Source: MVRE01 sp015660965
Lineage (GTDB): Archaea > Halobacteriota > Methanomicrobia > Methanomicrobiales > Methanospirillaceae
Length of the DNA stretch: 64,000 nt
Assembly: GCA_050015095.1 (NCBI GenBank)
Contig: JBEKCC010000002.1
Coordinates: forward strand, 124,001 to 188,000
Direction: 5' to 3'
Position 1 is the stretch's first letter. Each line of letters begins with the position of its first letter. Made by a program: the position numbers and the translations under genes. Of the stretch, positions 16,478 to 26,480 are shown piece after piece. Under the pieces are notes generated by a model. It searched no databases. It worked only from the letters and a program-made list of their open reading frames with translations, and had not been told where the DNA came from.

Positions 16478-18256
16478 TCAATGCTTTTTTCTGCCAAGCA
16501 AGAGAGTGGAAATCACCACCGCAGCTCCAAGCGCTCCCAGGGTAGTAAACGGAGAAATGGGGGTTGGGGTTGGAGCTGCATTGACAGCGATGTAACTTGT
16601 CTTCGTCAAAACACCGCCCCCTCCTGTATTTTTCACCGTTAAAATGACGGTATAATCACCGGGAAATGTATAGGTATACGAGGGATTCCGTTGACTGCTG
16701 GTACCACCATCACCAAAGTCCCAGGACCATGATGTGGGGGATCCCGTTGAACTATCGGTGAACTGCACGATAAGCGGGGCGTTACCGGATGTTGGAGTGC
16801 CTTTGAAGGCTGCGATCACTTTTTGTGGGGTTGGTGTTGGGATTGGAGTCGATATGGTCGGTACTGGGGTTTGGGTCTGTATTACCTCCTGACTCACAGT
16901 GATGTAATTCTCGTATGTGGAAATATTACTATTAACTGAATTGGTCGCTGTAAGTGAAACCGTGTAACTGCCGGGTATTACGTACGTGTATGATGGATTT
17001 TGATCTGTACTAGAACTTCCATCACCAAAACTCCAGAGCCATGACGTGGGAGATCCACTAGAAGTATCGTTGAACTGGACGGTGAGCGGGGCGGTGCCTA
17101 GTGTAGGACTTCCAATGAAACTTGCCACGGGTGCTGAAGTGGACGAACTTACCGTGATATAACCTGCTATTGTCGTGATATTACTCCCAAACGAATTGGT
17201 CGCAGTCAGTGAGACCGTCCAAGTGCCAGGAATTGTGTATGTAAACGATGGATTCTGTACTGTACTGGAATTCCCATCACCAAATACCCAAGACCATGAA
17301 GTCGGTGAACCGGTTGACGTGCCAGTGAACTGGACAGTAAGTGGTGCGGTACCGGACGTTGGTGTCCCGATGAAGGCAGCAACCGGTGGCACAAGTGCCG
17401 CTGTATAGGTGTAGCCGTCAACTGCTGAAGTCGCAGATGTACCGCCGGGTGTGGTGACGGTAATGTCAACAAGTCCGGCTGCACCAGCCGGGGCGGTCAC
17501 GGTGATTGAAGTAGCGGTGTTAGCCGTAATGGTTGCCGCTGTGCTTCCAAACATTACTCCAGTCACTCCGGTAAAGCCCGTCCCGGTGATGGTTACTGAG
17601 GTGCCGCCGGCTGTGGTGCCAGATGTCGGTACGATCCCGGTGACGGCCGGGACTATCGGGGCTGTATAGGTATAGCCATCAGCTGCTGAAGTAGCGGATG
17701 TGCCACCGGGTGTGGTGACGATGACATCAACAGGTCCGGCTGTTGTATGGGCCGGGGTAGTCGCCGTGATCTGGGTGGCGCTGTTAACCGTGAACGGGGT
17801 TGCTGCTATACCGCCAAAGGTTACTACAGTTGCACCGATAAAACCTGTCCCGGTGATAGTAACTACAGTGCTGCCGGCTGTGGTGCCAGATGTCGGTACG
17901 ATCCCGGTGACGGTCGGGGCCGCTGTATAGGTGTAAGCACCCGTCCCGGTTGCAGTACCACTAGGTGTGGTGACCACGACGTTAACAGGTCCGGCCGTTG
18001 CATAGACCGGCGTGGTCGCCGTAATCTGGGTATCACTGGTAACCGTGAACGAGGATGCTGGGGTGCCACCAAAGGTTACTGCGGTTGCGTTGGTAAAGCC
18101 CGTCCCGATGATGGTGACTACAGTGCTGCCAGCTGTCGGGCCGGTCGTCGGTGAGATGCTGGTAAAGGTCGGGGCCGAATTATCTGCAAGAACAGGTGGT
18201 ACCAAAAAGAGGGTTACCATGATAAGAAGAAGAATCACCAGAACGATCTTCTTCAT
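16478..18256 (-). CDS. Surface protein with three TIG/IPT and three PKD domains
   Basis: 592 residues: signal peptide (about 1-24), three IPT/TIG immunoglobulin-like repeats (each beginning SPTTGPTAG or VPTSGTTAG and ending in a YTYTA motif), then three PKD repeats (each with SPTSWSWxFGDG and NPSxTYxxPGxxTVxLTxxN), a Pro/Thr-rich linker, and a C-terminal hydrophobic helix with a basic end (GRKKH). PKD-rich proteins are typical of methanogen envelopes and mediate protein-protein or cell contacts. The repeats make the DNA internally repetitive between about 16.6 and 18.2 kb. Confidence 0.9.
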   Translation of the reverse strand: MKKIVLVILLLIMVTLFLVPPVLADNSAPTFTSISPTTGPTAGSTVVTIIGTGFTNATAVTFGGTPASSFTVTSDTQITATTPVYATAGPVNVVVTTPSGTATGTGAYTYTAAPTVTGIVPTSGTTAGSTVVTITGTGFIGATVVTFGGIAATPFTVNSATQITATTPAHTTAGPVDVIVTTPGGTSATSAADGYTYTAPIVPAVTGIVPTSGTTAGGTSVTITGTGFTGVTGVMFGSTAATITANTATSITVTAPAGAAGLVDITVTTPGGTSATSAVDGYTYTAALVPPVAAFIGTPTSGTAPLTVQFTGTSTGSPTSWSWVFGDGNSSTVQNPSFTYTIPGTWTVSLTATNSFGSNITTIAGYITVSSSTSAPVASFIGSPTLGTAPLTVQFNDTSSGSPTSWLWSFGDGSSSTDQNPSYTYVIPGSYTVSLTATNSVNSNISTYENYITVSQEVIQTQTPVPTISTPIPTPTPQKVIAAFKGTPTSGNAPLIVQFTDSSTGSPTSWSWDFGDGGTSSQRNPSYTYTFPGDYTVILTVKNTGGGGVLTKTSYIAVNAAPTPTPISPFTTLGALGAAVVISTLLLGRKKH

Positions 18257-18301
18257 AGTGACACCCTTCTCGAATGGGTAGTTGTATTATGTCGATTGGT
18301 T

Positions 18302-18706
18302 TTAAGAGGGTGGCGTATAATTGTGTCTTCCCATTGAGGCATTGAAATGCATCCCCAGAGCATCAGCAAGTTGTTGTACCGTTACACCAAGCTGTTGTGC
18401 TGCAACAGTCAGATTCACATGCCCTTGTCCTTGCGTTGTATTAAAGGCATTCTCCACTTGCTGCTCGGTAACACCTAGTTTTTCTGCTGCAGCAGTGAGA
18501 ACAGTGGTATTTGATAGAATATTTTGAAACCGGTTTTGATACTGTGAGCCTACCGGTGGTGTACCTGATGGTGGGGGTGCCTGAACACCCGCGGATTGAC
18601 CTGAGGAACTTCCATTATCCTGCAGGCAACCCGCAACAATTATCCCGGCGACAAGAATCGCCGATACGATAAGTATTACAATAGTGTTTCTTTTCATGTT
18701 ATTCAT
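18302..18706 (-). CDS. Small secreted lipoprotein with two helix-turn-helix-like repeats
   Basis: 134 residues: signal (IVILIVSAILVAGIIVAGC) with the lipobox Cys near residue 27, a Ser/Pro-rich linker, then two short helical repeats (LTAAAEKLGVTEQQVENAF and LTVAAQQLGVTVQQLADAL). The repeats look like DNA-binding helices but lie outside the membrane, so they are more likely a small helical bundle. No family recognised. Same strand and neighbourhood as the surface protein and the triple-repeat secreted protein. Confidence 0.75.
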   Translation of the reverse strand: MNNMKRNTIVILIVSAILVAGIIVAGCLQDNGSSSGQSAGVQAPPPSGTPPVGSQYQNRFQNILSNTTVLTAAAEKLGVTEQQVENAFNTTQGQGHVNLTVAAQQLGVTVQQLADALGMHFNASMGRHNYTPPS

Positions 18707-18946
18707 CTCTTGATTTGAACTGTATCGAAGTTTTATTCATTACAAGTTCCATTGGTTTCCGGATTAGACAGTGCCATCCTTCCTTTTGTCACTCATTTTT
18801 CAAAGACCCCATCGGATCCATGGATCCAAATGTGATAGGTTTCAAACGATTTACAACTTCGATCCAAAACAGGTGGCGACATCCATGAGCGTCACGTGGT
18901 ATTTGTGAATTAAAAAATAGAAAGGGATATAGGGGTTCTCGATCCG

Positions 18947-19657
18947 TCATGTCGTCGTTGGGGTTGGCGTTGACGTAGGAGTGGTGGTTGTCCCTTTCTT
19001 ATGGTGCCTGAACTGGTGGTTAGGAGCCATCGTACCTTTGTTAGATTCACAGTATGATTTGAGCCATGCGTTAACAGTAGCATTATCACCATTCTGGAGT
19101 GCGGTTGTTACCGTATCCGGTATAGTAACACCCTGTTGCTGAAGCTGAGTGATGATTTTTTGAGAATCAAACTGCCGAGGACCGTTAGTTTGTGTGCTCA
19201 TGTGTGCTTGGCGGTATGTCTTCAACCAGGCCATCACTGTAGCATTATCACCGTTCTGGAGTGCGGTTGTCACGTCACTCGGTACAGTAACACCCTGTTG
19301 CTGAAGGTGAGTGATTATGGTCTGGAGTTGGGTAGCATTCAATTTCGCGTCACTATGTGCTGGGCGGTTGGCCTTCAGCCAGGTCATCACAGTAGCTGTA
19401 TCACCATTCGAAAGTGCAGTTGTCACGTCACTCGGTACAGTAATACCCTGTTGCTGAAGGTGAGTGATAAACGTCTGCAGGTGGGTAATATTCACATTTG
19501 CCCCCCAGTGTGCTTGATAGTCGTTGCTGTTCACAGCAGGTGTCGTCGCAGGTGTCGTCGAATCTGCACCAGCTGTTCCAATAACCAGTGCTAAGATAGA
19601 CAGAACTGCTAGAACACCAACAAAAGTTTTCAATGGTTTTGTTTTGAGTGTAGTCAC
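18947..19657 (-). CDS. Secreted protein with three ~50-residue repeats
   Basis: 236 residues: signal peptide ending near GTAGADS, then three repeats each containing a helix, the phrase LQQQGVTVPSDVTTALQNGD or a close variant, and NATVMAWLKTYRQAH. The tail is basic (RHHKKG) followed by Thr/Pro repeats. There is no C-terminal anchor, so it may be released or bound to the envelope. The repeat units resemble each other strongly at DNA level, suggesting recent duplication. I do not recognise the repeat family. Confidence 0.75.
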   Translation of the reverse strand: MTTLKTKPLKTFVGVLAVLSILALVIGTAGADSTTPATTPAVNSNDYQAHWGANVNITHLQTFITHLQQQGITVPSDVTTALSNGDTATVMTWLKANRPAHSDAKLNATQLQTIITHLQQQGVTVPSDVTTALQNGDNATVMAWLKTYRQAHMSTQTNGPRQFDSQKIITQLQQQGVTIPDTVTTALQNGDNATVNAWLKSYCESNKGTMAPNHQFRHHKKGTTTTPTSTPTPTTT

Positions 19658-19973
19658 TCTGATCTCCTCCTTCGTGTTGTACTTGATAATGTCAGCATGG
19701 AACTGTGCTTCGACATTGTACAGTTTATTTTACATTTTGTCATATATACTTTTCTATTATTCAACTATACATTACAATTTGGAAACAATACGTGATATAA
19801 TTTTGAGCGTTTCGGGCAAGAGCATTTGTAATAATTGAAAGGGCATTTTATAGTTTTAAGAGGTGGTTTTTTAAATTATAAACCACATAATGCTATATGA
19901 TACAGGAGATTTTCGGTATAATACCCCGGTCGTCGAAAAACAGTAACGATATTGAAGGATTGTGAAATTTTCC
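19658..19973. other. Divergent intergenic region
   Basis: 316 bases between the triple-repeat secreted gene and the DUF5806-like gene. A TATA-like TTTAAATTATAAACC lies around 19870-19885 in front of the plus-strand gene. A/T-rich stretches near 19730-19770 may serve the minus-strand gene. No open frame of interest. Confidence 0.5.
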
Positions 19974-20816
19974 ATGGATGATACACAGAATCAAGAGGAG
20001 ATCAACAAATATAAAAAATTCAAAAAAGTTGATGGAGGGACGTATCGAAAAGTTAACCAGTTCCTCCGAAAACGAACGTATATAACCGCACGTGAATGGG
20101 CACTAGCTCGCCTTTGTACTGATTTCAGGACAACCGGGGGAGCAGAGATGACATTTATCGGTCAACACCTACCCGAACTCGTCCCGTTCATGGAAGATAC
20201 GTATTCCCCTCAAGCAGTAAACCAAGCACGCAATTCTTTTAAAAAGAAAGTCAGGAAATCCAGTGCCACGTTTTTTTACGGGGCGATGTGTGGTTTTTTC
20301 ACTACCGATGAGCTTGACGACCTCCTTTTTGAAGCAAGCGAAGTTGCACGATTCCTCCTTGAAGTTGAAGGAACTACCCTTGATATCGACGAGGAGATCG
20401 ATATTGAAGACCATATCACCAAAGTCATGAGAAGTGTCGGGGAAGCGGCAAAAACAATCCTTCAGACCCGGGTCTCAGAAACACAACAGAAATCTCTCGA
20501 AGTCAAAACTTCAATTGTGCCAAAAGAGAATGAAAAAATACATGATATACAAACCATCAAAAAAATCAAACGGGGCAGGAAACGGAAGGTTGAACCACTT
20601 CAAACAACCGAAACCTCGCTGAATAGGAAACAAAGCATTGAGGATGATCAACCAGCACAGCAACTAGCAGATGAAAATAACCCGACCGGGGTATCTACCG
20701 AAGTTCCAATGAATGAACCAGAACGTTTGATTGAGCCTCAAAAAGATTTGGAACAAAACAAACCGAATGAACCCGGTTCTTTCCAACAAAATGCTGGAAA
20801 CGATAGCATTTCATAG
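19974..20816 (+). CDS. DUF5806-like archaeal protein with disordered tail
   Basis: I prefer ATG 19974; a GTG at 19962 is the alternative. Residues about 10-145 match what I recall of the DUF5806 family found in haloarchaea and methanogens: KYKKFKKVDGGTYRKVNQFL, ITAREWALARLCTDFRT, GQHLPELVPFM and TYSPQAVNQAR, followed by the FTTDELDDLLFEASEVA helix. The ARLCTDFR and AVNQAR helices may bind nucleic acid. The last 110 residues are charged and disordered (Glu, Lys, Gln, Pro). It lies 14 bases before mobB on the same strand. Function unknown. Confidence 0.7.
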   Translation: MDDTQNQEEINKYKKFKKVDGGTYRKVNQFLRKRTYITAREWALARLCTDFRTTGGAEMTFIGQHLPELVPFMEDTYSPQAVNQARNSFKKKVRKSSATFFYGAMCGFFTTDELDDLLFEASEVARFLLEVEGTTLDIDEEIDIEDHITKVMRSVGEAAKTILQTRVSETQQKSLEVKTSIVPKENEKIHDIQTIKKIKRGRKRKVEPLQTTETSLNRKQSIEDDQPAQQLADENNPTGVSTEVPMNEPERLIEPQKDLEQNKPNEPGSFQQNAGNDSIS

Positions 20817-20830
20817 GAAACCGAATATCC

Positions 20831-21271
20831 ATGAAAATTATTCAGATTGTTGGGTGGTCAAAAAGCGGGAAAACTACGTTTATTAAGGATTTAATCCCAG
20901 AACTCGAAAAAAAAGGACGTGTTGCAACAATCAAACATCTTGGAGACCATGACTTTAACCTCGAAAAGGGGAAAGATACTACAGATTTTTATGAAGTAGG
21001 TTCAACAATCTCGGTTGGGATTGATGTTACGAAGTCAGTTGCAGCGATTCGTACGAACTCGCTTGACGAAATCCTTCGAATGCTCTTAAATTTTGGGATT
21101 GACTATACTATCCTTGAGGGCTTTAAAACACAAATGTTTTCAAAAATTGCTATCGGAGATATAACAGTAGATAATTGTGTTCTATCGAATCCCACGGTGA
21201 ACGACGTTATTTCTTCTCTGCATTTGTTTGAAGAATATAGACCGAACAACCCAAAAGGGAAAAGACACTAA
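20831..21271 (+). CDS. mobB: Molybdopterin-guanine dinucleotide biosynthesis protein B
   Basis: 146 residues: a P-loop GTPase with Walker A GWSKSGKTT at residues 8-16 and the MobB signature TIKHLGDHDFN with the acidic KGKDTTDFYEVGS that follows. MobB assists attachment of guanine nucleotide to molybdopterin or tungstopterin, needed for formylmethanofuran and formate dehydrogenases. A conserved late motif TILEGFK is present. It is second in a likely operon with the DUF5806-like gene and glmM-type mutase downstream. Confidence 0.9.
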   Translation: MKIIQIVGWSKSGKTTFIKDLIPELEKKGRVATIKHLGDHDFNLEKGKDTTDFYEVGSTISVGIDVTKSVAAIRTNSLDEILRMLLNFGIDYTILEGFKTQMFSKIAIGDITVDNCVLSNPTVNDVISSLHLFEEYRPNNPKGKRH

Positions 21272-21289
21272 AAGGAGAAGAGAAGTCAA

Positions 21290-22663
21290 ATGAAAAAAGC
21301 ACCATCGAAACGGTTGTTCGGTACAAACGGGGTTCGCGGAGTTGTAGGAACTGAGATTACGCCGGATCTTGTCTATAAGATTGGTGCTGCGTTTGGTTCA
21401 ATGAGGTCGGGTCGTATCGCTGTAGGAAGAGATACCAGAACTTCGGGTGAAACTCTTCTCCATGCTCTCAAGGCAGGCTTGCTTGGAACTGGATGTAATG
21501 TTGTGGATTGCGGTATTTTGCCGACGCCTGCACTTCAATTTCTTATAAAAGAGGAGTTTGATGGAGGAGCTATGATCACCGCGTCGCACAATCCTCCGGA
21601 GTACAACGGGGTCAAAATAATCGAGTCTGATGGAACTGAGATGGGTGATGAAGAAACTATCAAGCTCGAACAGCGGATCTTTGATCAGACTTTTTCGATT
21701 AAACCATGGAACGAGGTGGGGATTGAGACAAGTGCCTCGCATCTTGTCGAACGCTATATCGATGCGATAGTAACGCAATTTCCTCCTGATATTGGGGAAG
21801 GCATCGTAGTGGCAGTGGACCCTGGATCCGGTCCTGCTTGTCGGACAACGCCAGAAATCCTCAAGAGAATGGGATGTCGCGTGCTTACTGTGAATGGAGT
21901 TATGGATGGGACATTTCCGGGACGGTTACCAGAACCTACTCCTGAAGGGCTTGCGGAATTATCGGCGCTTGTTGTAAGCTCAGGGGCATCTTTTGGTATT
22001 GCCCATGATGGAGATGCAGATCGGTCCGTTTTTGTCGATGAGAAAGGGCATTATATAGAGGAAAATCGCGAATTCGCTCTTGTGGCAAAACAGTTCTGTA
22101 CCCAACAGAAAGGATTTATTGTCACTCCAGTTAGCACATCTAATTTGGTAGAAGCAATAGCTTCATCGAATCATTGCGAGGTTGTATACACAAAAGTTGG
22201 TAGCATTTACGTCGCAAGAACTATGCTTGCGTTGATTCATGACAAAAAAAAGGTCGTTTTGGGTGGAGAAGGGAATGGAGGACTCATCTTCCCTAACCAC
22301 CAATTCTGTCGTGATGGTGGCATGACGGCAGCGGTCATGGTCTCAATTGTTGCAAAAAATAACAAGAACTTATCATCTCTAGTTAAAAGTTTACCAAAAC
22401 GGTATATGATCAAAGAGAAAGTAAAAACCAAGAAAGCATCGGTGATAATGAAAGAACTCAAACGAGCTTTAATGAAAGAACATCTTGACGAGACCGATGG
22501 TTTAAAGATTACTCGTGGGTCTTCCTGGGCACTTATTCGGGCATCGGGAACTGAACCCTTACTTCGAATCATCGTTGAATCTGAAAACAAAACCGATACG
22601 GGGAAATTTTTTAACGAGATCTGGGGATTGATTGCAGAATCGCTCAAATCAGACCACGCCTGA
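21290..22663 (+). CDS. glmM: Phosphohexomutase, phosphoglucosamine mutase type
   Basis: 457 residues of the alpha-D-phosphohexomutase family: FGTNGVRG at the start, the phosphoserine loop TASHNPPEYNG, the metal loop DGDADR, the sugar loop GGEGNGG and the phosphate loop RASGTEP. All four active-site loops are intact. The GTNGVRG start fits archaeal GlmM or phosphoglucomutase/phosphomannomutase equally, so the exact sugar is not certain. It supplies sugar-1-phosphate for N-glycan, S-layer or pseudomurein-like precursors. AAGGAG lies upstream of the start. Confidence 0.88.
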   Translation: MKKAPSKRLFGTNGVRGVVGTEITPDLVYKIGAAFGSMRSGRIAVGRDTRTSGETLLHALKAGLLGTGCNVVDCGILPTPALQFLIKEEFDGGAMITASHNPPEYNGVKIIESDGTEMGDEETIKLEQRIFDQTFSIKPWNEVGIETSASHLVERYIDAIVTQFPPDIGEGIVVAVDPGSGPACRTTPEILKRMGCRVLTVNGVMDGTFPGRLPEPTPEGLAELSALVVSSGASFGIAHDGDADRSVFVDEKGHYIEENREFALVAKQFCTQQKGFIVTPVSTSNLVEAIASSNHCEVVYTKVGSIYVARTMLALIHDKKKVVLGGEGNGGLIFPNHQFCRDGGMTAAVMVSIVAKNNKNLSSLVKSLPKRYMIKEKVKTKKASVIMKELKRALMKEHLDETDGLKITRGSSWALIRASGTEPLLRIIVESENKTDTGKFFNEIWGLIAESLKSDHA

Positions 22664-22916
22664 TACATTAAAAGGATTGATTCAATTATCCCCCCAATTT
22701 TTAATATAAAATATTTAAAGCGGTATTTACTGTTAATATATCAAAATTTAATCAATATTTGACTAAATCATAGTTTACCTCATTTAAAACCATTAAATTT
22801 TATTTTTGAACGAATTTATACGATTAAAGTTCTCCTTATTTCTAAAAAGATTAAAAATGTTTATTAACTATTTTATCAAATTGAGATTGTTCATAGAATC
22901 GTTGTATTGAGTATCC

Positions 22917-25900
22917 ATGAATTCCGTAGTTGAGGAAACGCTCAAGAATATTCGGCATGCGGTAGTATTCAAAGACCCAAAAACCATTAAAAAACATATC
23001 GATACTGCCCTTCTTAACGTTGGACGAAAAGGTCGGCGGGAAATGGTTCAGGAAATCAACCGCGTAATCATAGAGACTGCTATCGATAACAACAATCCTG
23101 AGGTTCTTTCGGCACTGCGGGGAATGTCAGACGACGACACAATTCTTCTTTTCTCACTCCTTATCCAGCAGTACATAAAATCCCACGATGAAGCGTGGAT
23201 GAAAGCCATTTTTTCTGTAACAAATGAACTCGACAGAAAAAGTAACCAGTCCCGGATTTTTGCAGAGATGGCAAAGAGACTAATTGAGACTGGAGTTACC
23301 GAACTGAATTCAGAATTGATTCAAAAAGGCATTCAAACGCTGGATCGGATCTCATTTCGAAAATATCGATCAGAAATTATGATGGATATCATTCCCCTTT
23401 TGAATACTTGGGCAGTTACGAAAAGGGATGTAGATCTCTTGCACCAAACTCTCGCTTTTTCTCAAGAGATTGGTGATGTTGCAAAACGTTCAGTGGAAAT
23501 TACGAACGTAGCTTATGCAATGGCTTCGGTTGCAATTAGTAATCAAGACATTTCTCAATACATTGAAAGTATTAAAATTGCTGGTTCGATCAAGCAGAAA
23601 ATGCGCAGACAATTTTGTATCGCATCAATTATTCGAAATGGCGCACCCACGTTTCTTCCAACTGATTATATCGATATTTCCACCTTTGTACATTTTTTTA
23701 AGGATCAATCCGAAGAGACGTTACTCGAAATCATCTCAGCATCGCTTGATGAATATTTTAATAGGACACAAGACACATCCCAACAAACTTCTTCCATAAA
23801 TTCTCTTATTGAGAAAATACCGTATTCACTTCACGCTATCGTTCGTTCACTCATAAAAAAGGCTGAGACCGACGGAGATCAACGGTACCTATCTCAAGCG
23901 ATTGAGTTTCAGCATCGTTATGTGAATATGACCGAATACCCCATCCGTGATCTCGTAAAAGCAGGCATTTCAGTTGCTTCAAAGACCAACGATCCCACTC
24001 CACTGATAAAAATTGTCCCGCTCATTGAACAGTCATCGAATCAATTTGAATCATCGCGACTATATCTCCAGCTGATGGAGGAGATGCTCGTCCTTGGCGA
24101 TATCGAAAATGCACTTGAAATTGTGGGTAAAATACGCGATACGACGCATAACCAACAGTTGTATTTCGAATGCTATACATCGTTATTAAAACAGAGCGTC
24201 CTTTCAAACAAGGTTTCCCTTATTAAATCTTTTATTGAAAAGAAAGAGACAGATGCGATATTTTTGGATATGCTCTCTCGAGCGGTAATAGAAATTTCCA
24301 AGCATACTTCATTCCAAGATATAATTAATCATCGTGACGCAATAACCGAACTCGCCATTCTTCACCCTCAAAAGGATAAGATAATACTCGAAATTATCAA
24401 TCTTCTCATCAACCGAGGGTTCCTTGATTCTGCTGATCCGGATGTGCTTATCCGATTTACCCAATCCATAACCGATTCCTTAAATCGTGAGCAAGCACTT
24501 TCAACGATTGTTATCAAAGTTGCAGGTCTTGGAGTTAAGACACGAAACCGGGACTATCTCCAACGGGCAGTCGGTCTCACTTGCCTAATCGAAGAAGAAA
24601 AAACACGGTCATCGACCCTCACTGCGATTATTGATGAAGCAACCGGCCTTGCAGTCCAAGATGGAGATCTTGACCTTTTAAGACGCATGCGCGAATGGAG
24701 CACCTCATTACTCTCAAAAGATGTTGAGATCCATGCAATGGCAAACATTGTCAATGGAATGATTAAATATGCAATCGATGTTCGACACCCCGGTGCGTTG
24801 GAAGAAGCATATCTCATCGCAAAAGAGATTCGGGATCCTTCGCTCCAAAAGGAACTCATTGAGAACATTTGTATAGGGTCCGTCCAAACAGGATGTCTCA
24901 TTCTTCAAGATCCACGTTTTTCATCACATACCGATGAACTTAAACCAGCGCTCCATCCCTTCGAACGCAGTCTTGAACTTTTACACGAGCATGGGAAAAA
25001 AGAAGAACGATCTCTGAAAGTGGCACATTTGATTGATATAGTCCTCGACTACACCCGACGCACTAATAGGATCGAGTACATCATACCACTTTCAATGTAC
25101 GTCCTTGAAATCGAAGATCCGTATGAACGAGATGCCATGGTCTCCCGAATTGTTGCGAATATGACGCAAGTTCGTGGTTCGACGGATTCAACCGATCCTT
25201 ACGAGACATTAGTAAACTACTTGCAACGAATAGAATCGCTCCTCAAAGACCCGTCAATGCTCGATCTCATCGTACAAATGATGGAGCAAATTAAGGATCC
25301 ATTCACCCGTTTATCGAAGCTAGCTAATGCTGCTGAAAACTATCTCCGTATCGACCTCACAAAAAAAGCCACAGAATTACTGGGAACAATCCGGTCGTCA
25401 CTCGATTTAGTTAAGCTACACTATCAGAAAGTCATCATCCTAGCATATTTAACGGACTATTATGCGTTCTTTTCACAGAAACGTGCGCAGCAAAGTCTCT
25501 CTGATGCACTGGAACTTCTCAATTATGTCGAACCAGATCACGCTTCAGGTACACAACGACAATTAGTTACTGCAATGGTCAGATTGCATGAACGGCACCA
25601 AGAAATCAAAATTTTTAATGATGCAGTGACCATTGCATCCCGCATAACAGATCCTGTTGAATACATTGGTGCGATGATGACAATTTATCGTATGGTACGC
25701 CAGGATCGAAAAGAGAGGAAAAAGATCCTTGACCTTATTGCAAAAAAATGTGACAATGTTATTTCACCCCCCCAAAAAGCATCATTACTCCTCGATCTGA
25801 GTTCTCTGATGGTTGCGGATAATGATAATGAAAATGCAGCACTGATTCTAAACCAAATTGCAGATATTTTTGAAACAATACGTATTCCATTCATTGCCGA

Positions 25901-26480
25901 TATCTACAGAACCCGCTTAATCAATATTTGCCTCACTCTTTTTGACAGGACACAAGATGATCACATCAAACAAAAAGCTCAGGATGTGGCATTGACCATC
26001 CAACATGATGATCTTCGAAATCAGATTCAGGACCCCAAAAACCGAATCCATTTTGAACCATCTCCCATGGTAAAAAAGATCCGGGATTTGGCTGATAAAA
26101 TGGTTGTAGATGAGAGCCACACCGAAAATGCTGGTATACTCGAACGAGCGATCAAGTCTATTCCTGACAATCGAAAAAAAGCTGAGTACTATGCTGACGT
26201 GGTACTTCTGTTTCGTATGCATTCCAGAGACCAAATAGCAAAAAAGTTCCTTCACTTTGCAATTGATGAGGCGACCAAAATAAGACCACTCTCCCGGAGG
26301 GCCTATGTTCTCTGTGATATGGCTATGCTCTTATATGAAGCCGGATGTGACAGAGCAGCGCAGGACTTAATCGATATGGCAGTTGATGCCGCGACAAACA
26401 TCCGACAATATTCTGAAAGGGACGAAGTGTTTGAAGATCTTGCATTTGCTATGAGATTTATTCGGGAGCAGTATGAATGA
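22917..26480 (+). CDS. Very large all-helical repeat protein of unknown function
   Basis: 1187 residues with no signal or membrane segment. The sequence is a long run of amphipathic helix pairs, with Leu/Ile/Ala periodicity and recurring phrases like ALSxIVxKVAxLG, LLRRMREWS and RKKAEYYADV, consistent with an alpha solenoid of TPR or HEAT type. It looks cytosolic and acidic-basic balanced. A 250-base AT-rich promoter region lies upstream. Its stop overlaps the start of acylphosphatase (ATGA). Such solenoids are scaffolds for protein complexes. I do not recognise this family. Confidence 0.85.
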   Translation: MNSVVEETLKNIRHAVVFKDPKTIKKHIDTALLNVGRKGRREMVQEINRVIIETAIDNNNPEVLSALRGMSDDDTILLFSLLIQQYIKSHDEAWMKAIFSVTNELDRKSNQSRIFAEMAKRLIETGVTELNSELIQKGIQTLDRISFRKYRSEIMMDIIPLLNTWAVTKRDVDLLHQTLAFSQEIGDVAKRSVEITNVAYAMASVAISNQDISQYIESIKIAGSIKQKMRRQFCIASIIRNGAPTFLPTDYIDISTFVHFFKDQSEETLLEIISASLDEYFNRTQDTSQQTSSINSLIEKIPYSLHAIVRSLIKKAETDGDQRYLSQAIEFQHRYVNMTEYPIRDLVKAGISVASKTNDPTPLIKIVPLIEQSSNQFESSRLYLQLMEEMLVLGDIENALEIVGKIRDTTHNQQLYFECYTSLLKQSVLSNKVSLIKSFIEKKETDAIFLDMLSRAVIEISKHTSFQDIINHRDAITELAILHPQKDKIILEIINLLINRGFLDSADPDVLIRFTQSITDSLNREQALSTIVIKVAGLGVKTRNRDYLQRAVGLTCLIEEEKTRSSTLTAIIDEATGLAVQDGDLDLLRRMREWSTSLLSKDVEIHAMANIVNGMIKYAIDVRHPGALEEAYLIAKEIRDPSLQKELIENICIGSVQTGCLILQDPRFSSHTDELKPALHPFERSLELLHEHGKKEERSLKVAHLIDIVLDYTRRTNRIEYIIPLSMYVLEIEDPYERDAMVSRIVANMTQVRGSTDSTDPYETLVNYLQRIESLLKDPSMLDLIVQMMEQIKDPFTRLSKLANAAENYLRIDLTKKATELLGTIRSSLDLVKLHYQKVIILAYLTDYYAFFSQKRAQQSLSDALELLNYVEPDHASGTQRQLVTAMVRLHERHQEIKIFNDAVTIASRITDPVEYIGAMMTIYRMVRQDRKERKKILDLIAKKCDNVISPPQKASLLLDLSSLMVADNDNENAALILNQIADIFETIRIPFIADIYRTRLINICLTLFDRTQDDHIKQKAQDVALTIQHDDLRNQIQDPKNRIHFEPSPMVKKIRDLADKMVVDESHTENAGILERAIKSIPDNRKKAEYYADVVLLFRMHSRDQIAKKFLHFAIDEATKIRPLSRRAYVLCDMAMLLYEAGCDRAAQDLIDMAVDAATNIRQYSERDEVFEDLAFAMRFIREQYE

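Noticed and set aside
16600..18200. Periodic repeats suggesting a CRISPR or minisatellite array
   Set aside because: The periodicity follows the TIG and PKD protein repeats in a continuous reading frame; there are no constant repeats with variable spacers.
19136..19594. Plus-strand frame of 152 codons opposite the secreted triple-repeat gene
   Set aside because: Cys/Val-rich shadow; the minus frame has a signal peptide and clean repeats.
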